NCBI RefSeq assembly: GCF_042453785.1
Contig: NC_091677.1
Location: 26,289,501 to 26,353,500, forward strand
Length of the DNA stretch: 64,000 bases
Direction of reading: 5' to 3'
Origin: Malus domestica
Taxonomy: Eukaryota > Streptophyta > Magnoliopsida > Rosales > Rosaceae
Shown one piece after another: positions 1 through 13,740 of this stretch. Under the pieces are notes generated by a model. The model made no database searches. It had not been told where the DNA came from and was given only the letters and a program-made list of their open reading frames with translations. The position numbers were made by a program, and so were the translations under genes. Each line of letters opens with the position of its first letter. The stretch's first letter is position 1.

Positions 1-2687
<2,687 letters not shown>

Positions 2688-3431
2688 ACTTGTGTCGCAA
2701 GATGTAATGCAAAAGTGACGGGAGTACTTTGGCATTCAGAAAAACCAATTCTGTTTTTTTCTATGGAGCTTTTTGTTGTAAGAATCCATTTGTGGATGAA
2801 AATGCTAGTGCACCTGTAAAGCTACGTGTGACGTTAGTATGTTCGTGTTTTCAGACGAGGCCTGTAAATATTTGATTTGGTAGCAAAGTACTAGTTTTGT
2901 TGCTGAAAGATGAAATTTCCTAGTCATACTCATAAGCTCCCCTCCTTGAAGTGGTAGAAAGTAGAATGCTTGTAGTTCAAGTATTCACAAATCTTTAGCA
3001 AAGACAATGAGGATGCGTCCTGTAAATTACTTGAGTTACAATTCTTGTCAAATTTGATGCGGACTATAACTCAATTTCGGTTGGTTTACGATTTAGGGTT
3101 TTGGGCGGTTTCTTTGCGTCTAAATTTTGAACTCATTAAATTATTTGAGTTACAGGTCTCTTGTTTAATCCCGGTCACGGTTTCGTGCGATTTCTTTGCG
3201 TCTAAAATTTAAAACCCATAAACCTGTCACAAAAATCACGGAACATGAGAAGGCGATTCAGCCGGTTCTCGTCATTAATTTTTCTGTTGCATTAGTTCGT
3301 TGCCTTGCTTTGTCTTGGCCAGAATCAAATAGTCTGGCATAGACGACATCACAAAAAGTAACAATTTGACAATACAAAATTCTATTCACACATAAATTTG
3401 GCTACTTCTGGGCTGTATTTGGAATTCTAAG
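2688..3431. other. Convergent intergenic region between PRP8 and the USP-kinase gene
   Basis: This holds the 3' untranslated ends of two convergent genes. The PRP8 side probably ends before about 2900, with T-rich stretches after the stop. The kinase side runs down to about 3350. A short imperfect duplication of a motif with 'tttctttgcgtcta' is seen near 3110 and 3190. No further gene is visible. Confidence 0.5.
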
Positions 3432-6400
3432 CTAATGCCTGACATCGGAACCGGAGAACATTCTTTCGGCATACGACGATGTGCTCGAACGGCTGTAGTA
3501 TCCAGAGAGGCGGTCGCTCATAACATCCTACATTGAAACCAAACAACAAAACAAAACGAAAAACTTTGAGAACGCAGGCAGAAAAAAGTTAAAACAAAGA
3601 AAAGCTTTCATGCTTATGTTATGTAACTTACTTGTCTTGGTGAGTATGGTGCACTACGACCTAGCCTGAAAGGATCCATTCTCTCGTCCGCGAGTACTCT
3701 CAATCTGTTTAGCTCCGGTAGCACAACCTTACCAAGATCCGGTCTGTCTTTTCTCCTCATTTCAGCGCACTGTAAGGCTAGCTGCGCAAACTTTAATGCT
3801 TCCTCAACAGGCCAGTCGGGAACATCAGGGTCAAGCATCTCCGCGAAAGTCCCACTCTCAATAGCATCTTCAACTTTGAAAGTCAAACCCATTGGCGGCT
3901 GGGCAGTTATTAGTTGTAGAAGCATGACCCCGAGTGAGTAAACGTCAGATTTCACCCCAAGCATTCCGGTCTGCTGGTACTCTGGGTCGATATAACAGAA
4001 TGTTCCGGCCATTGATGTCACGTGGTATTGAGTGACAGCATTGGCTACTGATGGAGGGACAAGCCTGGCCAAACCTACGTCACTAATCTTACTCACATAG
4101 TTATGGTCTAGCAAGATGTTGCCGGGTTTTAGGTCACGGTGTACAACGGGTTCTGGCTTGGTCTGATGAAGAAACAAAAGTCCGGTGGCAATTTCTGCAG
4201 CAATTCTGAACCTTAGCTGCCAAGGAATCACCGGGGTGTTGCCTTTCCGGAAGAGACGGTCTTCTAAGCTACCATTGGCCATGTACTCATAGACCAGACA
4301 ACCAAATTCTGGGCAGGCTCCAAGTAGGAGAACCATGTTTGGATGCCTAATGCAGCTCAATACTTCAACCTCTTGCTGGAATTGCGACCGCCCTTGGGCT
4401 GCATCCGGACGCAGAACTTTTATTGCTACCGGTGTGTGATCTAGTTCACCTCTGTAGACTGGACCGTATCCTCCTTCTCCAATCTTATAGGCTTGTGAAA
4501 AATACTCCGTCGCCGCTTCAATATCTTCAATTGTGTATCTCCTGTACCTGAGATCGTACCCATTTGATGCTAGCGACTTCTTTCCTTTAGCTTTTTCAAG
4601 AGCTTTCATTTCTAAGTTTTTCCGTCTTTCTGCTTCCAGTTCTGCAACCCTTTCAGCCGCTTGTGCTGCCTCAATTGCTGCCTTACTTTTCGCTTTCTCC
4701 TTCTGTGCAAGTGCAAATGCAGCTCCCTCAGCGAGTCGTGCTTCTTCTAATCTGTGCTCTCCGTTCAATTTCCACTGGTGAAGTTCCTTTTCCTGTGAAG
4801 ATACGTCATCAGATTTTACGCTTGAATGTGCCTATCTTAAACAAAGTATATAGTCAAATAACAGGTCGCATCCATACCCTATGTTTTGCTGAGATTGCCT
4901 CCTTGCAAGCCATGCTGTACATCTCCATTGTTTGCTTGAGCTCTAGCCTGAGCCTCCTCATCTCAGCTTCCATGTCATCCTATTATTTTCGAGGCACACT
5001 AGTATATCAATATTTTTAAACTTTTCTGGATGAATCCTGTGTTATTGTACTAAAAGCGTTTCTTTATGCACCGTGTCACTAACAACATTCGCAAATAGTT
5101 GGAAGCATGCTCCAAAGCTTGTAGTTGGTGGTGTTTTCAAGTTTACTATGCTGGGAAAAATGTCTTACCCTGTTTCGTGATGACCATGACCTTCCACTTT
5201 CAAACGAGGATGATGAAAAACCATTCGGCGCAGATGTCATGTCAATGAACTTGGTTCCGGAGTAAGATGACAAAGAGCTTCTGCTGTCCAACTCTGAGCC
5301 GATTGAACTTTGATGGGTCATTTTCGACGGCGTGCTATCATAATTTAAGAAGCGATCCATGGTTTGCACTTTGCTGCTCACCGGCGGTAAATCAATGCCT
5401 GGCAAGGGCTCATATGATTTGTTCACTATAGGTGTTGCTCTTGATAATGCTGGCCTGTATCATTTTTATCAGAGGTTAATTCTCACCGTTTTAAGTTTTA
5501 ACACATTTGATTGAATGCAGAGACTACTTGGACAAAGCAAGATTAAAATTGAGAGTTTGAACTCGAAGCTTACCTGAACTTGTTCTTCAGCGGGCTCTCC
5601 GGTTCTGCACCAATCAAAGAAAATTGGGTAACTAATGACCGGAAGTAACCAAAATACTTATGTGGTGAGGAACAAACATGCATACATTGATGTTAGAATT
5701 ACAGAAACAAACCTCTGGAGTGCTGGTGGAGCCTCATGTGTTGCGAGTTTCTCGAATCATTTGAGGGTAGTTCAGCAGTAGCTGGTCGGCAATGCGTGAT
5801 CTTTCCTTTGCCAATGACATACAGAGTGCAAAAATCTGGTGCCCCTTTGGACACGGTGCTTGGGATGTCTTTCGCTTTGAATCTTTTTGTAAAAACAACA
5901 ACATTGATGTTAGGATTCTAATTAACTAAGTAACTAAGGTGTTTATATGCATACATATACGTATAAGAAATACTTTGTGATGACGCGTGTGACCTATTGA
6001 ACAACGGTCGATATGATGTAAAATTCATCGATAATGTCACTATATTTTGGGAACAATGATATTTGAACATTATTGATGCGTTTTTTAGTCAAAAGAGTAA
6101 TTGAGATTGACATAACTCCTCACTTTGATTTTTGAGATTTAAAATCGATAGAACTGTTCTGAATTTGTCCACCATCAATCATTTTGATCATTCCGTGAAA
6201 AATCGTTATTAAACAATGAGCAAAGTAACAAATTTTGGTCTTATTTAATGGAGATTTTCACAGAATAATCAAAATGATTAACGGTGAACAAATTCAAGGA
6301 CCATTTCTATCAAATCTCAAAGAACAAATTGCAGAGTTATGTCAATCTTAATGGATGTTCATTCCATATCAGAACAAAAACATGAAATGAAGACAAGAAA

Positions 6401-7654
6401 TAAGATAATGAAGGTGAACAAGTTCAAGGACCACTTCTATCCAATCTCAAAGAACAAATTACGGAGCTATGTCAATCTCAATGGATGTTTATTCCATAGC
6501 AGAACAAAAACATGAAATGAAGACAAGAAATAAGATAATGAAGGAGAAGAAAAAGCACCTGAAAAAGCCAAAGCTGTTTTTGGATGGTGCGCCAAGCACC
6601 AAAACCCGAATAGAATTAGCAGCGACATAGTTGATAAGTGCTTTTGCTATATCAGTATCCTCCACTATAACTTCGTTGCTTTTGATCTGCAACAAATCAA
6701 TACAATTAAATAATATGAAGAATTAATTGCGTTTAATTAATGATTAAATCATATCATAAGGAGAATACTTAATGATCAAATCATATTATATGGAGAAAGT
6801 AATTTTCTGAAAAAAGATTAAAATGATGATTGAATTAACTAATTAATTAAAAAAAATAACTTCAAGCCAACAAGTCTTCTTGCTTTGTAGAGAGACTGTT
6901 TCTACCACTCGAATATGTGATCTTTCGGTCACAATTAATTAAAAGGAGAAAATACCAAATGGAGGACTTACAGCTTTTTTAGTGCAGAAGCAACGGAATG
7001 GGAGGAACAAATCTTTGGCTTGATCTTCAACTTGGTAATTGTTCTCCTCTGTCAATTCCCCTCCTGCAACATAAAATGATATGAGGAAAAAAAAGAAAAG
7101 GAAAATGGGTATTTTTTTTATGTATTTGTATTATTTTAGAAATAAAATGGGGGAATTTACTATCTTTAGCTAGAAAGCATTGGGAGAATACATAGGTGTC
7201 ATAGACTCATATTAATTTTAAAATATAGTTTCTTTTTAATTATTAGAGAATGAGATCCCAATTTGTGATATCTTTCAGTATTATGAAAAGAAAATGTTTC
7301 ACAAGGTGCACATTTATTGCTGATATTGTTCTAATGTACATAAAGTCGTACCCTTAAAATGACATGACATATGATTTTTTTATTTGTAAAAACTTTAATT
7401 ATGTGCTTGTTTGGAAGTGTTTTTGAAACGATTGAAAGCGATGTTGAAAATGTTTTTGAAACCAATTACTAGTAAAAATTCAAGTGGATCTTGGAAAAAC
7501 ACTTTTAAGTGCTTCATGCAAAAAAACACACATTTGATGTTTCTTTAAAAAACAACACTTAAAGTGCTTTTGAAACTTAAAATTAATTTCACCAAAAATG
7601 TTTTTAGTCATTTTAGAAACACTCTCCAAACGACCACGTATCATCATTCATTCT

Positions 7655-7698
<44 letters not shown>

Positions 7699-7908
7699 TT
7701 TATGGTGCTTACTTTGGGTGGAAATTAGGGGAGATGAAGGTTGTTTAACATGAACATGGAGCAAAGTGAGAGGTTGTCCAGGCTTGGTAAAAAGATGATC
7801 AGCAATCCATTTGATTGCATACTCACTTGCTTTATCCTTGTCTATTGCCAATGCCACTGCCTCCTCTCTCTTCTCTGAACCTTCCCTTCTCGATGTTCTC
7901 ATCCCCAT
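3432..7908 (-). CDS. USP-domain protein kinase (U-box kinase class, no U-box)
   Basis: Nine exons on the minus strand: 7908-7713, 7063-6972, 6686-6559, 5882-5713, 5604-5574, 5454-5169, 4979-4878, 4792-3632 and 3527-3432, giving 753 aa. The start is ATG at 7908 (a second ATG is at 7902); an in-frame stop lies just upstream of 7980. Residues 1-160 form a universal-stress-protein domain (EEAVALAIDKDKASEYAIKW, then VLVLGAPSKNSF). A Ser-rich linker follows, then an Ala/Glu/Lys coiled coil (about 336-405) and a Ser/Thr kinase (about 436-700). The kinase has IGEGGYG, VAIK and HRDLKPGN; DFG is replaced by DVG, which I recall as usual in this class. Plant relatives (PUB33/35/51/52 type) often end in a U-box; this one stops at YAERMFSGSDVRH without one. 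It probably acts in cytosolic signalling. The substrate cannot be told from sequence. Confidence 0.92.
6087..6360. mobile_element. MITE-like hairpin, family 1, copy A
   Basis: It lies in intron 3 of the USP-kinase gene. The left arm (TTAGTCAAAAGAGTAATTGA..., then a GACATAACT motif) pairs imperfectly with the right arm ending AGTTATGTCAATCTTAATGG. Inside the arms, 'gaatttgtccacc' mirrors 'ggtgaacaaattc'. The same family recurs at 53822-54123, where both ends are better kept. The outer end of the right arm is degraded here. Confidence 0.65.
6283..6542. repeat. Tandem duplication, 2 x 130 bp
   Basis: Two adjacent copies, 6283-6412 and 6413-6542, each begin GGTGAACAA and end AAGATAATGAA. They differ at only a few positions. 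The unit joins the right arm of the MITE to intron sequence beside exon 3, so the duplication happened after the MITE inserted. Copy 2 stops about 17 bp before the exon 3 splice donor at 6558. Confidence 0.9.
7403..7634. mobile_element. MITE, family 3, copy A (in intron 1 of the USP-kinase gene)
   Basis: An AT-rich hairpin. The left end GTGCTTGTTTGGAAGTGTTT mirrors the right end AAACACTCTCCAAACGACC. Inside are repeated 'aagtgctt' motifs in both orientations. Related copies lie at about 12262-12453 and 51911-52108. Confidence 0.7.
7660..7695. repeat. (AG)n microsatellite
   Basis: An uninterrupted run of AG, about 18 units, 17 bp from the intron 1 donor of the USP-kinase gene. On that gene's strand it reads as a CT tract. 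Confidence 0.97.
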
Positions 7909-9474
7909 CCTCCTCTCTCCTCTCTCCTCTCTCAAGCACTTCCCAACAACAAACTTCAACGAAACAAAAACTGAAACCAATTAGCTGCAGATATCGCAAT
8001 CGTCAAAAATCCATCTCTTCCCTCTGCAAAAACTCGGATAAAAACTGACAAAACCGACAACGGAAATCTGTGTTTCGCTCTATCTGAATCCTGTAGAGGC
8101 CAGGAGAGATCCAAACCATTTTCCTTTTTCTTTTTTTATTTCTTCTTGTTTCTGTGCGTAGGAGGGAGAGAGTTGGTTACTTCTGTTGAGATAATGAAAG
8201 AGAAGAGAGTTAGTTAATTCTGTTTAACATATAAATTAATGTGTATGCATGGAGAATTACCAGTGCTAATCCCTTAATTAACCAATTTTTATCATGATTA
8301 AACCTAATTCTGTTGAGCTGACAGAGAGTCTTGCCAGCTTCTTTGAATTATTTCTCAAATAGGCAAACACGGTGCAATATTATTGTTAGATGATATATTA
8401 AGGAGTTTGCCACTATTTTCGCATTGTTGTTGAGCTGTTGTTTCATAATTTTCAGGGGAGGAGCCAGAAAATATTTGGTTGGAACTTTCGAGTCAAGATA
8501 TATGCGTGTATATATTCGAAAATCAAAATTTAAGATAAAAGATGATTAGTTTTTGAGGGTGTAACATGATGGGGAAAATCGGCCGTAACCTAAATCTCAT
8601 GAAGACACCCCCTAATTGTGAAAGAATCCCAAACCCTAATTGTGGTTTAATTTTAACCTTTTGATATCACCTCTCATTTTGTAAGCTGTGTTCGGGAAGA
8701 GCTATTGTCATTAGTTGACCTTTATGGTAAGTATGAAGACTGAAAGGCGGTAGCTTACCATGCATGAAATATTATCGGTCTGAGTCCGCTTATTTCTCGC
8801 TTGCTAAGCCAATAAAATGCTATAGAAGGATTCATTTGGATATATGTTATGATTCATGAACATTGATTCAATCATTCTATTTAGTCAACCATAATACATT
8901 GGCATCAAAATTCGCCAACTACAAGATTCGATTATAAAACCTATCATTTACATGTTGTGATATTAAAATAAAGTAAAAAATTCGTTTGAATACAAGTTGT
9001 TGTGAACAAACAAACAAAAGTACAATCTGATCCCAAATAAAACAAAAATGAAAAAGGAATAAAAATTGAAGATCCACCATAAAGAGAGGGAAAATCGAAC
9101 CGTTGGCTTTGGTCGGTTGGGAGTCCACCCCCACACACTTTCTCAAAAGACACGCGCTGCCATGCCACACCCGAAACCAATCCCTCTCCCCCAAATCCCA
9201 TAACGGTCTCTCCGTCTTCCTCATTCTTCTCTGCAACTCTCACTCTTCACTCTAAACCCTAACAAACCATCAACCACAGTGCATTCAATTTCTGTAGCTG
9301 ACAGCACGATTTGAATCTCACCTTTCTACTGTGATCGATTCCGAATTTTCCATAATTTTTTTGAATTTGTTTTGAATTTTTGTTCTGATCAGGCTTTTAA
9401 ACTTTGCAAACGGCAGCTGTGAGCTCAAATTTAAAGTATATGATCATATATATATATATGTATATATAGTTGTA
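7909..9474. other. Divergent intergenic region with two promoters
   Basis: This separates the minus-strand USP-kinase gene from the plus-strand Ubl gene, so both promoters should lie here. The kinase 5' leader (about 7909-8150) is pyrimidine-rich on its own strand. Bases 8230-9050 are AT-rich with no recognised gene. The Ubl gene's leader probably starts near 9200 (pyrimidine-rich, AAACCCTAA at 9254) and ends in a short (TA)n tract at about 9447-9468. No core promoter element can be assigned with confidence. Confidence 0.45.
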
Positions 9475-11909
9475 ATGATGCGAAGGAAAAATGGTAGTGG
9501 TGGCACTGGTACTAGTACAACGATGAGGGTTTTGAATCTGATCGAGAGGCGGTGTTTGGCACCGCTCAAGCGAAACGACGACCTTCGCGAGAACGGCGCG
9601 CGGATTTCCTCCCGCCACAGCTCGTACAAGAAGCTCGCTCAGCTTCCGCTCCTCAAGCTCTCCGTTCTCAAGCTCGACGGCTCTGTTTTCGGTGATTAAT
9701 TCACTTCAAATTACCTCCATTTTTCGTTTTGACTTTCTCTTTAGGTTCTGCTTTTCGAATTGGTGAATAATTGTGCTTTTGGAAAAGCTATCCTGGTTAG
9801 AAAATGCCTTTATATGAAATTATAAAAAATCTGCTTTTTTGGAAAGCTAGTTTGGTTATAGTGGTGCTGCTTTTTAGAATCTGATCATATGCTAAAATTA
9901 CTACCCTAAATGGCTTTTTTCCTAAATTTTTCTTTTTCTGTAAAATTTAATTTTATCAAAATTATTGGGGTCCCATGTAAATTTCAGTAGTGAATTTGAA
10001 TTGTGCAGAAATTCAGGTTGGGAGGACTGCCACAATAGCAGAGCTCAAACAAGCAGTAGAAGATTTCTTTGGTCCCTCCCAAGACAAGATTTCATGGTAA
10101 ATCCCTTTGCCTTGCAAAATTGACATAAATGAAAAACTTGTGTTTTAAGTTTGTTTGAATTTCTGCTCTCAGGTCACTGGTTTGGGGGCATTTCTGCTTG
10201 TGTCATGTTGGTCAGAAGTTGATTAACGACAGGGCGTACATTCGGAATTTTGGAATTAAGGATGGTGATCAAGTATGTGTCTCTTTTCCCTTCAAGTATC
10301 AAATTTGTAGTATCTCTGTTTTTACTGTGCTTTGATTTTAGAAAAACTTATCACTCATCGAAATGGTTAGTATGGCAGCTCCCTTTTGTTTAATCTCCGA
10401 AGCCCAACTCTCAACGTTGCGAGAAACAGTTGTGTCTAACATATTTATCTGAACATATACGGTAGAATTAAGTTGGAACACATATAATGAGCGACTTGTA
10501 TACCATTCCATCTTTAACTTGGTTTTTCTGTAGAACTTTAGTTATGCATAATATGAAATAAAAGAACCCTTAAGTGGGATTGGGATGCATGTTGACGTGC
10601 TATACAAGAGATTAATTTGTATTTATGCTTCTAAATGAATTATAATGATTTAAGCAGGCATGGGAGTTAATTTTATGTGGCGGCATTAGGTGAAAAGCCC
10701 GTAGCATACATGTTGTATGTTTGGTTTACAGTTCAGCTCTTTTATATTTCATCTGTTTATGCTCGCATTGAATGAAGAGAAATGTTTAGTGTTGCTATTT
10801 TTGTGCATACTGTCCAAATTTGTTAACTTATTATCACGCTTTAGTGAAATTATTTGACCTTAGCCAACTGACTTCATTTATGTTTAGTGAACTCCCAAGT
10901 TGTCGTCTCGTCTCCCTCATCCTCATTAGAATTTCTAAACAGCCTTCAATCAGGCTAATCTTTTTTAGTTTCATCATTAGTCTTCGCCATATTGTATTTC
11001 TGGAAGTGATTAGGATTTCTGTTGTTGCCTTGCTCAGTTTGGTTATCTGAAATCTCTTGTAAGAATATAGGCAATTTTTGTATAAGTGGGGCTTTCGTAT
11101 TCAAGTATTAGACTGTGCCGTTGCTGTGTTTCTTGCTTTTCCTGACAGCTGATATAGAAGCTCCATGAGTGCATATATTTGTATTTTTTAGGTCATTCTG
11201 TCATGTTATTGCTGGCAAATTCCTGATGTTTATTTCTGGCGCATGCAGCTTGAATTCATTAGGCATATGTCCATCAGCAACTCACCCTTGAAAAAAGGGT
11301 CGAAGAATGAGAGTGTTCCATACAAACAGCAACCTATGTAAGAATCATTCATACTTTTCCTTGCGATTTAATTTGGTAAGAACTCAGGCTCAAAGCTGCA
11401 CTGCAGTAAGCCTATTTACCTGTGCCTTATGGGTTATTTACTGTTTACCTAAAGTTGGAAGCTTCTGAGGGAAACGGTGAAACTAAAATAGGAAGAGCAT
11501 TCGGCATATAGTTCTCGTACTTTCCATTTCTTTCTAGTTGATTCATGCATATTTAACTGAGATAGGGAACTTAAGCATGGATATTGACTTCAGGTTGACA
11601 TACGGGCCAAGTTACTATCCCAATGAAGAAGATCTGGAGGCAGGTCATGTGCCTGAATTCGTGCACAAAGACGAAGAAAATTGTGGAGTGGAGGTTAATG
11701 GCAGCAATGCAGCAATACAGGAGGACAACTCCAATTACTATCCCAATGTAGAAGATCTGGAGGCAGGTCCGGTGCCTGAATTCAAGGCAGTTCACTTCTT
11801 GAAAGGGTGGCTCTCATACTCGAAGGTCGTCGGGGGATTCAAAAAAGGGATCCGAAGGCAGGAATCGTCCATCGAAATTCAGCCTACTTTCCTTAGGAAG
11901 CTGATGTAG
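9475..11909 (+). CDS. Ubiquitin-like domain protein similar to U11/U12-25K (SNRNP25)
   Basis: Five exons: 9475-9691, 10009-10096, 10173-10272, 11249-11337 and 11594-11909, with phases that join cleanly into 269 aa. The start is ATG at 9475 (a second in-frame ATG follows directly). Residues about 64-150 form a ubiquitin-like fold with TIAELKQAVEDFF, the pair ISWSLVWGHFCLCHVGQKL, and the ending FGIKDGDQLEFIRH. This pattern is typical of the 25K protein of the minor (U12) spliceosome's U11/U12 snRNP. The C-terminal exon is longer than I expect for that family. It carries a repeated block (YYPNEEDLEAGHVPEF, then YYPNVEDLEAGPVPEF) and ends in a basic tail. It may therefore be a plant Ubl paralogue rather than the snRNP subunit itself. 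The 976-bp intron 3 holds nothing recognised. Confidence 0.82.
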
Positions 11910-12840
11910 AATGACTTATTGACCTCACATTTTGTGTGTTGGGAAGCTGTTGCATGCTAAGGCCTAAAGATGTTCTACAAGTTCAGCACTAAGTTTATTG
12001 TAAATGGTAGTTGGGTTATCTCGATATATTTTGACTCCTCCCTTGTAGTCTCTCAACACGCCCTTTCACACGGGCGCTACTCGAACAAAACACGTAAATA
12101 AGATATTTGACAGATTAAACACTCACCACAAAAAGGGGATGTGCTCGAACCAAACTTTTGGCTACTCAATTATGAGTAAGAATTCATACTTGAATTTCTT
12201 CATGATCGATGCACATAATTTTGTACTTATCATCGATGAATTGATACAGGTTATATTATATGAACTCGTTTGACAAGTGTTTTTAAACGACTGAAAGATC
12301 TTTTAGATAAAATATTTTTGGAACCAAACTATAGTAAAAATACAAGTTAATTCTGCACTTGAAATGCTTCTAGCAAGAAGCACTTATAATGCTTTTGAAA
12401 TCCAAAAAAAAATCTCTAAAAACTTTTTCAATCATTTAAAAGTAGTTATCAACCCTAAATCATTTCCTTACTAAAAATAAAACGTCAATTTCCGAGCGAT
12501 GTGAGACTCTCAACGATCCGAAACTAGTCACCAAAATTTGTGAGCCCGACAATTAAAATCTTCTTCAACCTATCGGGTGGTCCACGAATTTGGATAATTG
12601 ATCCAGATTCTAACGCGAGGCACGCTGCTTTCAAGCCACGTGTCTCCATAGACAGCTTTCACTTCTGAAATTTCGATGACGTGGCAAAAGATTAGGCAGG
12701 CCGCACCGAAGATACCGTATCCACTCTCGTAGCGATTCCAATTTTGTTTTCTTCTGCTGCATCCATCTTCAACCGATTGCACATTATTTTATAAAAAAAG
12801 AAGAAAAAAATTGCTGGTTTTTCGAGTTTCGTTGCGGGAC
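11910..12840. other. Intergenic region with a MITE, upstream of the KEG-like gene
   Basis: This begins with the 3' untranslated region of the Ubl gene. A family 3 MITE follows at about 12262-12453. The 12540-12840 part is less AT-rich, with 'ccacgtgtc' at about 12638 and 'gacgtggca' at about 12676. These ACGT-core (G-box-like) motifs lie 190-230 bp upstream of the probable first exon and are candidate promoter sites. Confidence 0.45.
12262..12453. mobile_element. MITE, family 3, copy B
   Basis: It shares with copies A and C the order of motifs: TTTGACAAGTGTTTTTAAACGA at the left, AGTAAAAATACAAGTTAATTC inside, 'agcaagaagcactt', and a right arm with TCATTTAAAAGTAGTTATC. The ends are more degraded than in copy A. 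Confidence 0.6.
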
Positions 12841-13735
12841 GTCACGGAGTCTCTCTCTGCAACCAGTAAGTTTTGTGTTTTTTTGTACGTGTTTGGTTGC
12901 CGAGAAAATTTGGGAAAATAAGAAGGAAAATAAACTGTTTGTTTGCTTTTACTCTCACTAGCTTTGTTGAATTAAACAACAGAAGACATATGAAAACAGT
13001 ATTTATACTTTATACAATAATCGTGGTTAATCCAGGTGATTTTTTAATATATATTTCCATTTTTGATGTGTTGTGTGGATGCATAGCTGTAAAGATTTAC
13101 TGTTTTGTATTTGTATCAGAACCGAGTGATATGAATTTTGGATGAGTTTTGAATCTAATTCGTTGCAATCCCACTTGAATTGTGGATAATTAGCGAATTT
13201 CATTTGATTTTTTCATGATAATTGTGATTAATTTGATATAGGAAGTAAGTTGGTTGAAAGCTTTAAACTGCCGAAATTATGACCTATGATGTGTATTGGG
13301 GTTAATTCTAACCCCTTGATCGGCAAATTTGTATCAACGGGAGGGGATTCGAACTTGGGATCCCTTCCATTCCAATATTGGAAAGAGAAGTACCGCTAGA
13401 CGTAGAGCTAGTTCATTGCATCATCTAATTACCTGTCCATTTGTCTAGCTCGTATGATCGTGCCTGTTGTAGTAACTTTTTGTTCAGTTGTCTCCAATTG
13501 ATTTTTGACCTAGGGATTATGAAGTTCCGATTAAAGGCTTCGCAGGAATCACGAATTATGTTAAAGGAATATCGATTCTTGCTACTGCCAAAAGCCCTTG
13601 TGAAAATTCCCAACTCGTTATTGTTACTTTCTCTTTCTGTAGTTAGGGCCTTGACTATGTACTTCGATATAGACGTATTAGGGATGCGCGAATTATTGAC
13701 TTGAGCTTGTTTTTTGAGATATATATTTATAGCAG
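12841..13735 (+). other. 5' UTR exon and leader intron of the KEG-like gene
   Basis: A non-coding first exon probably ends at 12865, before GTAAGTTTTG. The leader intron runs to the acceptor TTATAGCAG at 13735, 5 bp before the ATG at 13741. It is inferred from splice-site quality and from the lack of any other good upstream start. Near 13335-13420 the intron holds a dispersed-repeat remnant around 'ggggattcgaacttggga'. That motif looks like a tRNA T-arm, but there is no cloverleaf. Confidence 0.5.
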
Positions 13736-13740
13736 GGAAA

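Noticed and set aside
5736-5921. Plus-strand open frame in the USP-kinase locus
   Set aside because: It is antisense to exon 4 of that gene, whose minus-strand translation fits the USP domain.
7908-7980. Upstream extension of the USP-kinase frame to 7980
   Set aside because: The extension starts with TTG, not ATG, and a stop lies just before it; ATG at 7908 is the proper start.
13335-13420. tRNA-like T-arm text (GGGATTCGAACTTGGG)
   Set aside because: No acceptor stem, anticodon arm or D-arm could be placed; it looks like dispersed-repeat text.
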